DNA of 64,000 nt from Ianthella basta (Eukaryota > Porifera > Demospongiae > Verongiida > Ianthellidae), in the NCBI GenBank assembly GCA_964019415.1, contig OZ025872.1:7581322-7645321 (forward strand), given 5' to 3'. Below the pieces are notes generated by a model. It searched no databases, had not been told where the DNA came from, and worked only from the letters and a program-made list of their open reading frames with translations. Numbering within the stretch: position 1 is the first letter of the stretch; each line of letters begins with the position of its first letter. Of this stretch, positions 24,293 through 32,174 are shown piece after piece. A program made the position numbers and the translations under genes.

Positions 24293-24589
24293 CACACACA
24301 CACACACACGCACACACCTCCAAAGTGACTAGATGTAATGTTTTCACGAACATTTTATATGTACATGCACAGACATTGGTTATTAAGTGTTCTGATAATC
24401 TGGCTGTGCAGCCATGTGTCAATGTTTCTATTTGCACAGGCCAACAACTACAATGTTGAGATTTGTCAAGAATCTTCCCAGACAGACGAGGACACCTCCT
24501 CTGATGGGATGTCACTGAAACTTCTGTCAAAGAAGCTGGTCTGTGAAGACTTGCAACACTTTAGAGCTCCGTCTGTGGAGGACTACTGA
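10388..24589 (+). CDS. NCAPH2: Condensin-2 complex subunit H2 (kleisin beta), complete gene
   Basis: NCAPH2 is the kleisin of condensin II, bridging the SMC2-SMC4 heads and holding the CAP-G2 and CAP-D3 subunits for chromosome condensation in the nucleus. Seventeen exons chain in phase: 10388-10495, 12263-12420, 12710-12791, 14519-14707, 15380-15491, 16108-16283, 17334-17439, 18524-18640, 19014-19070, 19290-19360, 21641-21734, 22674-22817, 23014-23087, 23593-23694, 23807-23885, 24126-24202 and 24440-24589. They give about 631 residues, close to the vertebrate length. The N-terminus carries [20 protein letters not shown] and [20 protein letters not shown]. The middle has [21 protein letters not shown] and PFKKG. 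The C-terminus has [30 protein letters not shown] and MSLKLLSKK, ending at TGA. The ends of exons 3 and 12 were chosen by phase; exon 12's donor at 22818 is the least certain. No polyadenylation signal was identified. Confidence 0.96.
12432..12453. repeat. Poly-G run after NCAPH2 exon 2
   Basis: About 19 consecutive G bases lie just downstream of the exon 2 donor, in a GT-rich tract. Length in such runs is often a sequencing or assembly artefact. Confidence 0.9.
12776..13745. repeat. G-rich minisatellite, about 19-20 bp unit, in NCAPH2 intron 3
   Basis: Roughly 50 tandem copies of a unit near TACATAGGAGGGGAGGGGG extend for almost 1 kb. The array starts almost at the exon 3 donor. Variants (GGAGTGG, AAGGAGG, GGAGGTGG) form higher-order blocks. 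The plus strand has dense GGGG runs, as needed for G-quadruplexes. On the minus strand the unit contains no stop in any frame and its length is not a multiple of three, so three overlapping frames of 325-373 codons rich in Pro, Tyr, Leu and Ser stay open. None has gene-like composition. Confidence 0.96.
15815..16030. mobile_element. Inverted Penelope-type terminal sequence
   Basis: Two arms of about 100 bp face each other. The left arm reads (inverted) GTTTCACTA, TCCTTCTTTGC and GCTCAACA. The right arm reads GTCTGATGAAGACC, AAAACGTTTCACTAG, TCCTTCTTTGC and GCTCAACA. CTGATGA, a short hairpin and a GAAAC-like motif are typical of terminal repeats of Penelope-like elements. The structure resembles a tail joined to its own inverted copy. 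It lies in NCAPH2 intron 5. Confidence 0.5.
16501..16629 (+). mobile_element. 99-bp Penelope-like tail insertion with 15-bp target duplication
   Basis: The direct repeat CATATGTAGGTTTAG at 16501-16515 and 16615-16629 brackets 99 bp. The insert is about 30 bp of inverted tail, then a plus-strand tail running from TGTTGTGAAGCTGATATTAG to GAAGCCCTCACTT. The same tail ends the GIY-YIG-bearing Penelope-like copy at 30557-31155, which sets its family and orientation. It lies in NCAPH2 intron 6. Confidence 0.85.
17266..17315. repeat. (TG)n microsatellite beside an NCAPH2 acceptor
   Basis: About 24 TG units end some 20 bp before the exon 7 acceptor at 17333. Such a tract close to an acceptor can affect splice choice, but no effect is shown here. 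Confidence 0.95.
17647..17983. mobile_element. Non-autonomous element with long inverted repeats (MITE)
   Basis: About 110-bp inverted arms begin TGGCACCTATTTATAATTCC on the left and end GGAATGGTGAATAGGGGCCA on the right. They share AAATAGAG, AAGCATGCTGGCAATTC and GTAGACCTTGTGGTAAG. No coding sequence was seen and no clear target duplication. It lies in NCAPH2 intron 7. Confidence 0.8.
18803..18896. mobile_element. Near-perfect 94-bp palindrome, TAGTCT-ended family
   Basis: Arms of about 42 bp, starting TAGTCTCGCGTGGCCAGACC and ending in its inverse, face each other around a 10-bp centre with only a few mismatches. The TAGTCT end matches the larger elements at 19901-20655 and 28200-28963, so this may be a minimal foldback member of that family. 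The flanks (TGTATTGAT on the left; TGTGTTGAT four bases beyond the right end) only approximate a duplication. Confidence 0.65.
19892..20664. mobile_element. 755-bp TIR element with 9-bp target duplication (Mutator-like by size of duplication)
   Basis: The element runs 19901-20655 and is flanked on both sides by the exact 9-bp repeat GAGAAAGGG (19892-19900 and 20656-20664). Terminal inverted repeats start TAGTCTAG and continue through GCTAG and CCTCTT. Each end also contains its own hairpin (AGACCCTCT against AGAGGGTCT). A 9-bp duplication with long inverted repeats fits Mutator-like elements, but no transposase is present, so the assignment is inference. The interior carries a minus-strand coding-like segment. 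It lies in NCAPH2 intron 10. Confidence 0.85.
20235..20488 (-). pseudogene. Coding-like fragment inside the 755-bp TIR element
   Basis: On the minus strand a frame starts [20 protein letters not shown] and continues for about 40 residues. After one frameshift it continues with a segment containing [20 protein letters not shown] and a charged, coiled-coil-like tail. A CxxC pair and basic helix are visible. I do not recognise the protein. It may be a fragment of a host gene captured by the element, or a remnant of its own protein. Confidence 0.45.
20691..20740 (+). ncRNA. Penelope-type hammerhead-like motif (degenerate)
   Basis: CTGAAGA is followed by a 7-bp hairpin (GACCTGA, GCA, TCAGGTT) and then GGAA where an intact core has GAAA. 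It aligns with the better-preserved copy at 31040-31075. It probably marks another Penelope-like tail just right of the 755-bp element. Confidence 0.4.
20847..21570. mobile_element. Non-autonomous TIR element, possibly PIF/Harbinger-like
   Basis: The ends form an inverted repeat of about 19 bp: CTAACACCCCTTTCACATG on the left and CATGTGAAAGGGGGGTTAG on the right. Subterminal regions repeat the palindrome AACTGGGTCGAACCCAGTT and variants. A minus-strand frame (21393-21115) contains [17 protein letters not shown], which recalls the RxWVRxW stretch near the start of Harbinger transposases. The match is short and no catalytic domain is present. Target duplication was not resolved. It lies in NCAPH2 intron 10. 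Confidence 0.6.
22025..22215. mobile_element. Short terminal-inverted-repeat element (MITE), copy 2
   Basis: Divergent, oppositely oriented copy of the element at 6118-6305, sharing GTCTAAGACAGCTACCTGTG, TATATAGAGAGGTGGCTGCC and the terminal AGGTTCCACTG. It lies in NCAPH2 intron 11. Confidence 0.65.
24255..24315. repeat. (CA)n microsatellite after NCAPH2 exon 16
   Basis: A CA run with GC interruptions starts about 50 bp downstream of the exon 16 donor. Confidence 0.95.
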
Positions 24590-25180
24590 GGCACTGTTGT
24601 GGTGACATCAAAAGTTCTTGAAGGAGTTTTATAGTTTTTTACGTATACATACAATTACATCCACACTTCAAACACATCACTACTGTAATACAGCCTATGT
24701 ATAATGCTATGTTCAAACACAAACAGTGAAGAATCATTTTCATAACATCAAAATCAAAATAGCATGCAGGAAACGATTACTTAAATTTTTTTTTATAGTT
24801 ATTTTGACTGCATACAGCTTGCATTTGTGTGTGTATAAAAGTAATTTTTATGTCACGATTTTTCTTTTGTAATTTATAGTGGAAGTAACCAATAGCCAAC
24901 AGTTTCCATTAGTTAGAATTCTGCAATACATTCTGTTGCATTTCTGCTATGTTTTAATGAACTCCACATACTTGTATCTCATTTTAGAAATTTATCCAGG
25001 TCTGTTCAGAATGTGTCTGCAGATCTACTATACCTAATATGTATGTTTGCAGAATGAAGTGTGTTGTGTGTTGTCATGTGCCACTCCAGCTCCGGCCATA
25101 TGTCCAAGCCTATAAAATAGCAACTCCATCACAGGCATTGTACTATATGCTTGCTGCAGCGTGCATTCCAATGGCAGCGG
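24590..25180 (+). other. 3' flank of NCAPH2, no gene recognised
   Basis: AT-rich sequence follows the stop codon and probably includes the 3' UTR. No canonical AATAAA was identified, so the transcript end is unknown. Confidence 0.4.
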
Positions 25181-25184
25181 TGCA

Positions 25185-25415
25185 GGTTCTGACCGGCTGT
25201 AACTTGCATGTGCTGGCCCGGAGCCACTGTAACTTGCACTGGTGGTCTTTTTCTATGATTAACTAGCACAGATACTCTACTGGCACATGCGGTGGTGGCT
25301 ACTGTAACTTGCACTGGTGGTCTTTTTCTATGACCAACTGACGCAGATACTCTACTGGCACAAGTGGTGGTGGCTGCGATATTGTAACTTGCACTGTGTG
25401 GTGGTGGTGGCGGTG
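25185..25415. repeat. GTAACTTGCACTGGTGG minisatellite, locus 1
   Basis: Tandem units of roughly 60-65 bp combine GTAACTTGCACTGGTGG, TCTTTTTCTATGA, CCAACTGACGCAGATACTC and TACTGGCACA, followed by GTGGTGG. A longer array of the same unit is at 42165-42575. Its complement, CCACCAGTGCAAGTTAC, recurs in CCA-rich tracts at 36-39 kb. Confidence 0.85.
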
Positions 25416-25721
25416 GTATCTCTATATATAATTTGGTAGAGCTCAAATCCTTTGTTCGCAAACTCCTCACGCAGTTTGCACGCGATCGACGCGAAACTCG
25501 GGATCATTACAGAGCACCGCATGGTGATGGTTATAAGGGGGTAGACGGAAGATGATTCGCTGCGCCTGCGAAGAGCGCCGCACGTTTTCCCTCCGTTACG
25601 GAAAATGACGCCATGTTTTTTGTCCGTTTACGGTCTGCGTATACGGGATTCCGGTTACTTAACCTTTTCAAACGCGGCACCATGCCAAAGGGAGAGCGTT
25701 CGCGCTCTGCCATGCTACAGC

Positions 25722-25935
25722 GCTGCAGCTGACACTATTTATGGCACCATACTGATGTAAATCAGATGCAATATGAGACTAAAATGCGGCAACATGGGAA
25801 ACCTCTTCCTTCTGTGAAACAACAGAGCTGCAGCCAACACTATCTATGGCACCATTCTGATATACATCAGCTACAATATGAGTCTACAATGCAGCAACAT
25901 CATAGACCTCTTTCTTCTGTGAGCATGTTGCTGCT
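25722..25935 (+). repeat. Two direct 105-bp repeats with an aligned open frame
   Basis: Two head-to-tail units share GGCACCAT, CTGAT, ATCAG and CAATATGAG, through CCTCTT and TTCTGTGA. The shared frame reads HYLWHH, then QYE, then QH, then PL and SV in both. Many differences are amino-acid changing. They lie inside the proposed Helitron. No homology is recognised. Confidence 0.6.
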
Positions 25936-26061
25936 TTTGCATCAAGTCAATGATAGCTAACAATCTGTAGGCAACATTTTGCACCTTCTACCCACCGTTG
26001 TATATCTGTGTGGGCACATCAAGTATTGGTGCTAAGTACACTCAGGTGAGCAACATGTCTT

Positions 26062-26189
26062 GATGGTTTTGGACAGTACATGCATGGTACTGTTCCAAGC
26101 CAAAGTGGGATATAATAGCTCAATCAGTGACTTTTCATCACACTTTGACCTGGCACAGTACCATGCATGACCTATCCAAACCCATCTTA
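26062..26189. repeat. Foldback repeat with 45-bp arms
   Basis: The arm ATGGTTTTGGACAGTACATG, continuing to AAAGTG, reappears inverted as CACTTTGACCTGGCACAGTA to AACCCAT, with a short spacer. It lies inside the proposed Helitron 25418-26457. Confidence 0.75.
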
Positions 26190-26457
26190 TGCCCACATAC
26201 ATTGTTCTTCAGTTCCATTTTTGATGTCATATCCATTGTCAGTGCATGCATGATTCCACTTATTCTGAGTGATTCTCTGTCCACATCATGCTACACACAG
26301 CATTGCCTGCAACATGCATGCATAGCTATGAATGCAGCCTACCAGCTGGCCTACCCACACAATCATAAGCCACACTGTCATGGAGTAGCTATTGTGCAGC
26401 AGCCGTCGTGGGGGCGCCAGAGCAGGGAAGCCCGCCGAAGGCGGGCTTTCCTGCTAG

Positions 26458-28003
26458 TATATATATATAAAGGCTAGAGAAGGCTAAAAAGGCCTCAAAC
26501 AAACAAACAGACAAAATCCCCGTATATATAAGCCCCGCCCAGAGCGTTGAGTCGAGCCACCTACCAATTTGTATAAGGGGCGAGCGAAGCGAGCCCCAAA
26601 CAATCTGAACTACGTAGGTATGGTTCCACTTTGGGGCCAGAACAGGGCCATATATGGATAGTGTACATAGGAGGAACGTCAGGTGACCGGTGAGCACACA
26701 TAAATGCTGGCGTAGCTTGCCAGCGAGATTCGGTCAACTCGGTGTGACCGGTGTAGCCGCACATCTCGTTTTCTACGCAGATTCATAATAATTTCAGGAA
26801 CAGTTGCCCAGTTACTGCTCAGTTCATGGTCAATACAATCAAACAATGGATTTTTATCCCAGACTTGTTGGGAGCAGACGCAGGCAACACAGATGGCTTG
26901 GACAACAGCTAGGTAAGGAAGGTCAAGTCTTTGCCCTACATACGTGAAGCATAAGATGGTGTAAGTATAAACAATTAAATGCCACACCCAAGAGGCGTCT
27001 ACGAGATTTAGAGAACGAAGCTCAAGGGTGCGAAGCGCCTGAGTGCTGAGTAGTTTAAATCTTCGCAGACACCATTTGTAAAATACACAACTTAATGGAG
27101 AGCAGTGCAGCAAACCTAAACTAACATTTTGAAAGTTGCTTTACAGCACACACCCTATGTGCCCACAGTGTGTTACAATGCTTTATTGTTTCGATTAGTA
27201 TTCAATAAACTGCAACACCTTGTGGTGTGCTACGCTAGAAAGGTCTTGACACATGTCTGGAGAGCTAACTGATTTACAATTCATTTTGTCATAGTGTAGA
27301 GATGGCTATACCTATGCATGTATTTGTACTTACTACCCACAGACTTTAGCTATGGTTGCATTTCACATGCATAGGTATAGCCATTATTTACCTCCTTTAC
27401 ACTGACCCAGTACAGTTTGGCTGAGTTGGAACAGTTTGTTGTTGGCCAGTTTACACCAAAAGGTGTTAACTGAACCTGGCTTAGGTGTTAGACAGGAATA
27501 ATAATATTCATAATATCATGAATATCATTATACTGAAAACTGTTGCAGTGTGGTGGAAGTTCTCTTTCTAGCCAGCTATTAAGCATGTTGCTGCAGACTT
27601 TCTTGTTTTGGGTCAAGTTTCTTGCAGTTTTGCTCCAGCTTAATCACCTGCGTTCTGACATTGGCTGTCGTAGAAGAAGGCTTTTTGCATTTGGGAGACA
27701 GCAAGTGGTTCAGAGAATAGTTTTGGTGCAGCTTCTTGTCTCGCACTGCTCTGCAGTCTTCTTAAACCTGGCCTTCCCCATCCCCCTCGTACCGCTAGCA
27801 CTCATCCAACAACGTTTGTGTACTTCACACGTTGCTTGTGCATCACTTTTGAAACAGTTAGCACGTCCTTGTCGAAACAGGCGCTGTACACGTTCGATCG
27901 TTAACTGAATTCGAGTGAAAATGCTGGCAAAGACAGCTGTTCTACGATTAACCTACTCTGCTCGTCCATTGATCGCTTCGGAAACACTTGGCACAGTTAA
28001 GGA
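26458..28003. other. Intergenic stretch with one small foldback, no gene recognised
   Basis: A 20-bp inverted repeat (ATGGCTATACCTATGCATGT) occurs at about 27302-27321 and 27368-27387. Frames of 120-144 codons at 26679-27113 (minus) and 27543-27908 (plus) show no motif I recognise and no splice support. Confidence 0.4.
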
Positions 28004-28160
28004 AGCGTTCACACTCATGATAGAACTGAACCGAACCGTGCTGACCCGGTTCGGTTAGGTAGTCCCAGCATGGCTTGGTTCGGCACGGTTCACCGTGACT
28101 ACATTTTGTAACCGTTCCTGAACCGATATCCGAACCGTACCAGGTCAGTGTAAACGCGGT
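28004..28160. mobile_element. About 157-bp MITE with GCGTTCACACT ends
   Basis: Left end GCGTTCACACTCATGATAG and right end CCAGGTCAGTGTAAACGC form an imperfect inverted repeat. Internal repeats of GAACCGAACCG, GGTTCGG and GAACCG are self-complementary. No coding capacity. Confidence 0.65.
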
Positions 28161-28190
28161 AATTGACACCACACACAGTTCCAGTCACAC

Positions 28191-28972
28191 GTGTGGAACT
28201 AGTCTGGCTTGCTAGACCGTCCTGTAAGCGCCCAGTAGGCGCGGAAAGGAAGGGACGGTCTAGCGGCAGTATAGATTAAATAACACCTTTTCGACCAATC
28301 AGATCCGTTTCCCCGGAATCCTGGGTAATAGTATTCATTGATGATTGAAGAAGACCGGGGCACCGGGCAAGCATGCGTGATTAGTTCGGAGTAGGATCGT
28401 TGCTGCTGTCTTTCCATTGGCTCCATAGAACAACCGTAATACTACTTGGTTAAGTGAGGCACGCTAACAGTAGCTGGTGAGGCTCTCTCATAACTCGTAG
28501 CATTTCACTGCAGCGTCGAAAGCAGAGACAATGAAGCTCCATGCCTCTGCAAGGGTTGTTACAACACGGTAATGCGACTAAAGAGTACACTACCAACACA
28601 GAAGGCAGTGCCGAACATTTCTCCATAGTAGTCGCAACAATGCGGCAAGCACTCGAATATGATGGACTTCCCATGTCCAGTGACTCGGCACCAGGCTTAC
28701 GAACGTATCCTTACGGTTGATGACACTCTTCAAAGCTTCATTCTGATGTCTTGTTAGGACCAACATTGACTTGCGCAGTGCACTCAAAGCGAATGATAAA
28801 GCCCCTCCAAACGACTCCTCCATGATCAGCCGGTACTAGACAGGTGCGACGTAATACTTGGCATGATATTGCAAAGGTGTTATTTAATCTATACTGCTGC
28901 TAGACCGTCCCTTCCCTTCCACGCTTACCGGGTGCTTACAGGACGGTCTAGCGGGCCAGACTAGTGTGGAAC
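28191..28972. mobile_element. 764-bp TIR element with 9-bp target duplication, carrying a helicase fragment
   Basis: The element spans 28200-28963 and is bracketed by the exact 9-bp repeat GTGTGGAAC (28191-28199 and 28964-28972). Terminal inverted repeats are about 90 bp with few mismatches, starting TAGTCTGGC. Each repeat contains an internal hairpin (CTAGACCGTCC against GGACGGTCTAG). The TAGTCT end and hairpin layout match the 755-bp element in NCAPH2, so both belong to one family. No transposase is present. Mutator-like is inferred from the 9-bp duplication and long repeats. Confidence 0.9.
28568..28823 (-). pseudogene. RecQ-like helicase N-terminal fragment captured in a TIR element
   Basis: On the minus strand, from ATG at 28823, a frame contains SMLVLTRHQNEALKSVINRK, then DTFVSL. 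These look like the Q-motif region and the segment before motif I of RecQ-family helicases. After a frameshift the next frame has TGHGKSIIFECLPH, a Walker A motif, and continues to a stop near 28568. Later helicase motifs are absent. The fragment sits wholly inside the 764-bp element, which suggests capture of a host gene piece, as in Pack-MULEs. The frameshift makes it non-functional as a helicase. Confidence 0.7.
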
Positions 28973-30556
28973 ATGTCCATGTGTTTACATAATGCGTACT
29001 TGTTACTAACAAGCAAAGGTGCGAAATTCCTGTTTTGTCATGGCTACGCATGTGCAGTGCACGTTAAGTATACTTTGGACTAACGAGTCATGCAGCCTCA
29101 CATCCAGCGTCGCCCATTTCACAAAGATCTTTGATTTGATGGAGGAGTGGAACAAAGTACGAAAAATCAATCGACGATTGCTTTGAAGAGCTAACCTGGA
29201 CGCGGAGAACGACTTCAAACCGTTGGATTGGCTTGCGTAAGCTTTTGTGAAATGCGTTTAAACATAGGCGTAGCACCTGGTCCGCCCAGGCCAGCCACAG
29301 CCAGACCACTTTTTGCTCAGAAACAATCAATCAATCAATCAATCACCACAGCTTATCTCCTATGCAGGAGGTCGCCGCTATCTTTACAGTATTTAAAAAT
29401 TTATGACATTGTCATAGTTCAGTGTAACATCTATGCATAGTCTATAGTCAATATGTAGTATTATTCAAATCTGTAGCTAGAAACTGTCAATCCATTTCTT
29501 TCTTGGTCTTCCTCTTGGCCTTTTCCCTGCAATTTCCTCAGTGTACACCTTCTTCACTAATCTGTTGTCTTCCATCTGCTCCAGCTTCTCCTTCCATGCT
29601 CTTTGTTTCCTTTTTACTTTCTCCATCACCTCCTCTTGTCCAACTGCCTCTCTCACATCTGCATTTCTTACTCGGTCCATCCTTGTCACTCCTTCAACTC
29701 TTCTCAGGTAAGCCATCTCTGTTGCCCCTAGTCTGCTCTCATGTCTCTTCATCACTGTCCATGTCTCACTGCCATACAGCATGGTTGGTAGCACTATTGC
29801 ATTATACACCCTCATCTTCGTGGCTTTCTTCAACTCCTTCCTTTCCAGCACCTCCTTCCGCATTGCTCCTATCACTCTGGCTGCTGCTCCCACTCTCTGT
29901 TCAATTTCCTCTTCACATGTCCCATCTGCACTCAGGATAGCTCCTAGGTATTTCATATTCTGCACTTGTTCTATCTCTTCCCCATCCACACACACTTTGC
30001 ATTCTTCTCCTTTCCTACTAACCATCATCACTTTAGTCTTGCCCCAATGTATCTTCATTCCCCAGTTACTCATTGCCTTCTTCAACTCCCTCAAATTTGC
30101 CTCCATGTCCTCCTTCCTCTCTGTTAGTAGCATCCCGTCATCTGCAAATAGCACTACACTCACTTCAGTAGTAGACATCTTCACACCTCCAACAAAATTC
30201 TCCATTCCTTCCCTCACTATCTTATCTATGAAGACATTAAACAGCCATGGTGACATGACACAGCCCTGCCTCACTCCTTGTGTTATTGGGAACCAGCTTG
30301 ACAATTCATCCTTTACTCTGACACACCCTTCGCTCTTCTTGTACAATGATCTAATGGGCCTCAGCAGTCTTCCCTTCACACCATATTCCTCTAGCACTTT
30401 CCATGACTTATCTCTACCCACCCTGTCATACGCCTTTTCCAAATCCACACATGCCACCACCATCTTCTTCTTCTTCTCTATCATCTTCTCACTCAATTGT
30501 CTTATGGTGCAACTTCTGCCCTTTCTAAAGCCCCCCTGAGCCTCAAGTACCTTGCT

Positions 30557-31155
30557 GTGTGTCTCTACGTTCCATGCTAACCAAGGTGAAGGACACACTG
30601 GCGCTGGAGAAGAAGTCCAAGGTGGTGTATCAAGTCCCATGCAGCTGTGGCGAGATCTACATTGGGGAGACACTGAGGAGGCTCGAGACAAGAATGAAAG
30701 AGCACCAGGATGCCTGTCAGAAGGGGACACTGGAGAAGTCAGCCCTTGCAGAACATGCGTGGGAGAACCACCATCCAATCAAATGGGAGGAGACAACAGT
30801 GATCGACCAAGCCAGGACCTCCAAAGAACTGATGCTCAAGGAGGCAATCCACATCAGGCTGAACCACCCCTCCCTCAACAGGGATGGTGGGCTGGAGCTG
30901 CCTGGATGTTGGATGGCCGCCTTGAGGAAGGCAATCCCGCAACTTCCAGTGACACCCCTTGATGTGGCTTCCGGTGACAGCGCATGATGAGATGCTAGGC
31001 TATAAATATGATCCGTGCTCGCGCTAGCCTATCTTCGCCCTGAAGAAGACCAGAGCATCTGGTCGAAACGTCGGCAAGGTTTTCAACCCTGTTGTGAAGC
31101 TGGTATTAGAGAACCAACCCTTTCTGATGCCTGAGCCAGCTGAGAAGCCCTCACT
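30557..31155 (+). mobile_element. 5'-truncated Penelope-like element with GIY-YIG endonuclease domain
   Basis: The insert is bracketed by TCAAGTACCTTGCT (30543-30556 and 31156-31169). Its frame (to 30987) reads KSKVVYQVPCSCGEIYIGET, RRLETRMKEH, AEHAWENHHPI and EAIHIRLNHPSLNRDGG. This is the GIY-YIG endonuclease of Penelope-like elements: the Y-x10-YIG core is visible, with R and E further on. The reverse transcriptase is missing. After the stop come a hairpin (TAGGCTA against TAGCCTA), the hammerhead-like motif at 31040-31075, and a tail ending GAAGCCCTCACTT. The 14-bp duplication shows it entered the minus-strand LINE after that had landed. Confidence 0.9.
31040..31075 (+). ncRNA. Hammerhead-ribozyme-like core in a Penelope-like tail
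   Basis: CTGAAGA (matching CUGANGA), a perfect 7-bp stem GACCAGA-GCA-TCTGGTC, then GAAAC are the conserved core elements of a hammerhead in order. Penelope-like elements are known to carry minimal hammerheads. Stem III and the cleavage site could not be fixed by eye, so activity is not claimed. Confidence 0.45.
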
Positions 31156-32174
31156 TCAAGTACCTTGCTCTCTGTCACACTTCTTATCCTTTCATCCAGT
31201 ATCCTCGCATAGGCCTTGCTTGGGATACTCAGCAGGCTTATGCCACGGTAGTTCTCACACTTTACTTTGCTTCCTTTCTTATGTACTGGCACGATTACAG
31301 CTCGTCGCCAGTCTTCTGGGACTTGTCCATTCTCCCATGCAAGGCTCATTATCCTATGTAACCGCTTCACCACTACAGTCCTTCCAGCTTTCAACATCTC
31401 TGCATTAATTCCACATATACCTGGTGACTTTCCGTTTTTCAGCTTCAATATGGCCACTTCTACTTCCTCAACTGCAATTGGTGCCCTCTCTTCATCATCA
31501 AGTTGCACCTCCCTATCTACTTGGTTACCATTCTGGCCTTGGGCATCTTCTTGCAGTAAGTCACTAAAATAAGCTTTCCATCGGTTACGAACTCCCACAT
31601 CATCTACTATCAACTGGCCACTCTCATCACATATTTTCCCAGCTACATCTGCTTTATTTTCATTACACATGCGGACCCTACTCCAAAACCTTTTCTGACC
31701 CTACTCAAGAAACAGATTTTCTGAAAATCAAAGCTGGCCAATTTTCACACACTTCCAGACTTAGGGGGGGGGGTGGGTGTAACCATAAACCAAGAAGTAG
31801 CTTTGTAAACTTACCTGATTATAGGTTCCAACTAAAAGGAAAACACTTTAGCAATGCATCGCTTCAATAGGCTACCATGCGCGCTAATCGAAACGGCGGC
31901 CATTGTTGCATTACATCATATGACGTCATTCAACCTGTTTAAATTGGCCGTTGTCAGCTCAATAAAAGGGTAAAATATTTTGTGCTCGCTACGCTTGCGA
32001 ACACTTCCTCCCTAGTCAGGCGTCATGTGACCCCTCCTCACGGAAGGGTCAGGTTAAATCTATTGCACTGACTTGTCCACGCGGAATGCAGTTCTGTGCT
32101 GTGGAATGTAATTATTGTGCAACATTATGTCTCGCTTGTGGCCGCAAGTACGCGCGACGGCTCGCTACACTTAC

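Larger units (their letters stand above)
25418..26457 (+). mobile_element. Helitron-like non-autonomous element
   Basis: The right end is a textbook Helitron 3' terminus: hairpin AAGCCCGCC-GAA-GGCGGGCTT (26428-26448), five bases, CTAG (26454-26457), then host T. The proposed left end is TC at 25418, in A-TCTCTATATATAATTTGG, resembling the TCTAYAYA start of many Helitrons. No Rep/helicase gene lies between. The right end is well supported; the left end is a guess. Confidence 0.6.
29325..31700 (-). mobile_element. 5'-truncated LINE (reverse transcriptase), split by a later insertion
   Basis: Reading right to left, 31670-31156 encodes the start of a reverse transcriptase: KNGKSPGICGINAEMLK, then VPVHKKGSKVKCENYRGISL. 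The frame resumes at 30542-29477 with GGFRKGRSC, VDLEKAYDRV, TQGVRQGCVMSPWLFNVF, FADD, MKYLGAILSADGT and a C-terminal RPRGRPRKKW. The interruption at 30557-31155 is a separate Penelope-like insertion. The tail is an (AATC)n run near 29325-29345 on the plus strand. Endonuclease and ORF1 are missing, so the copy is 5'-truncated. The reverse transcriptase frame is otherwise open over more than 500 codons, so the copy is fairly young. Clade is not assigned. Confidence 0.9.

Noticed and set aside
29503-30539. Long Ser/Leu/Pro-rich plus-strand frames of 145 and 252 codons
   Set aside because: Antisense shadow of the LINE reverse transcriptase on the minus strand.
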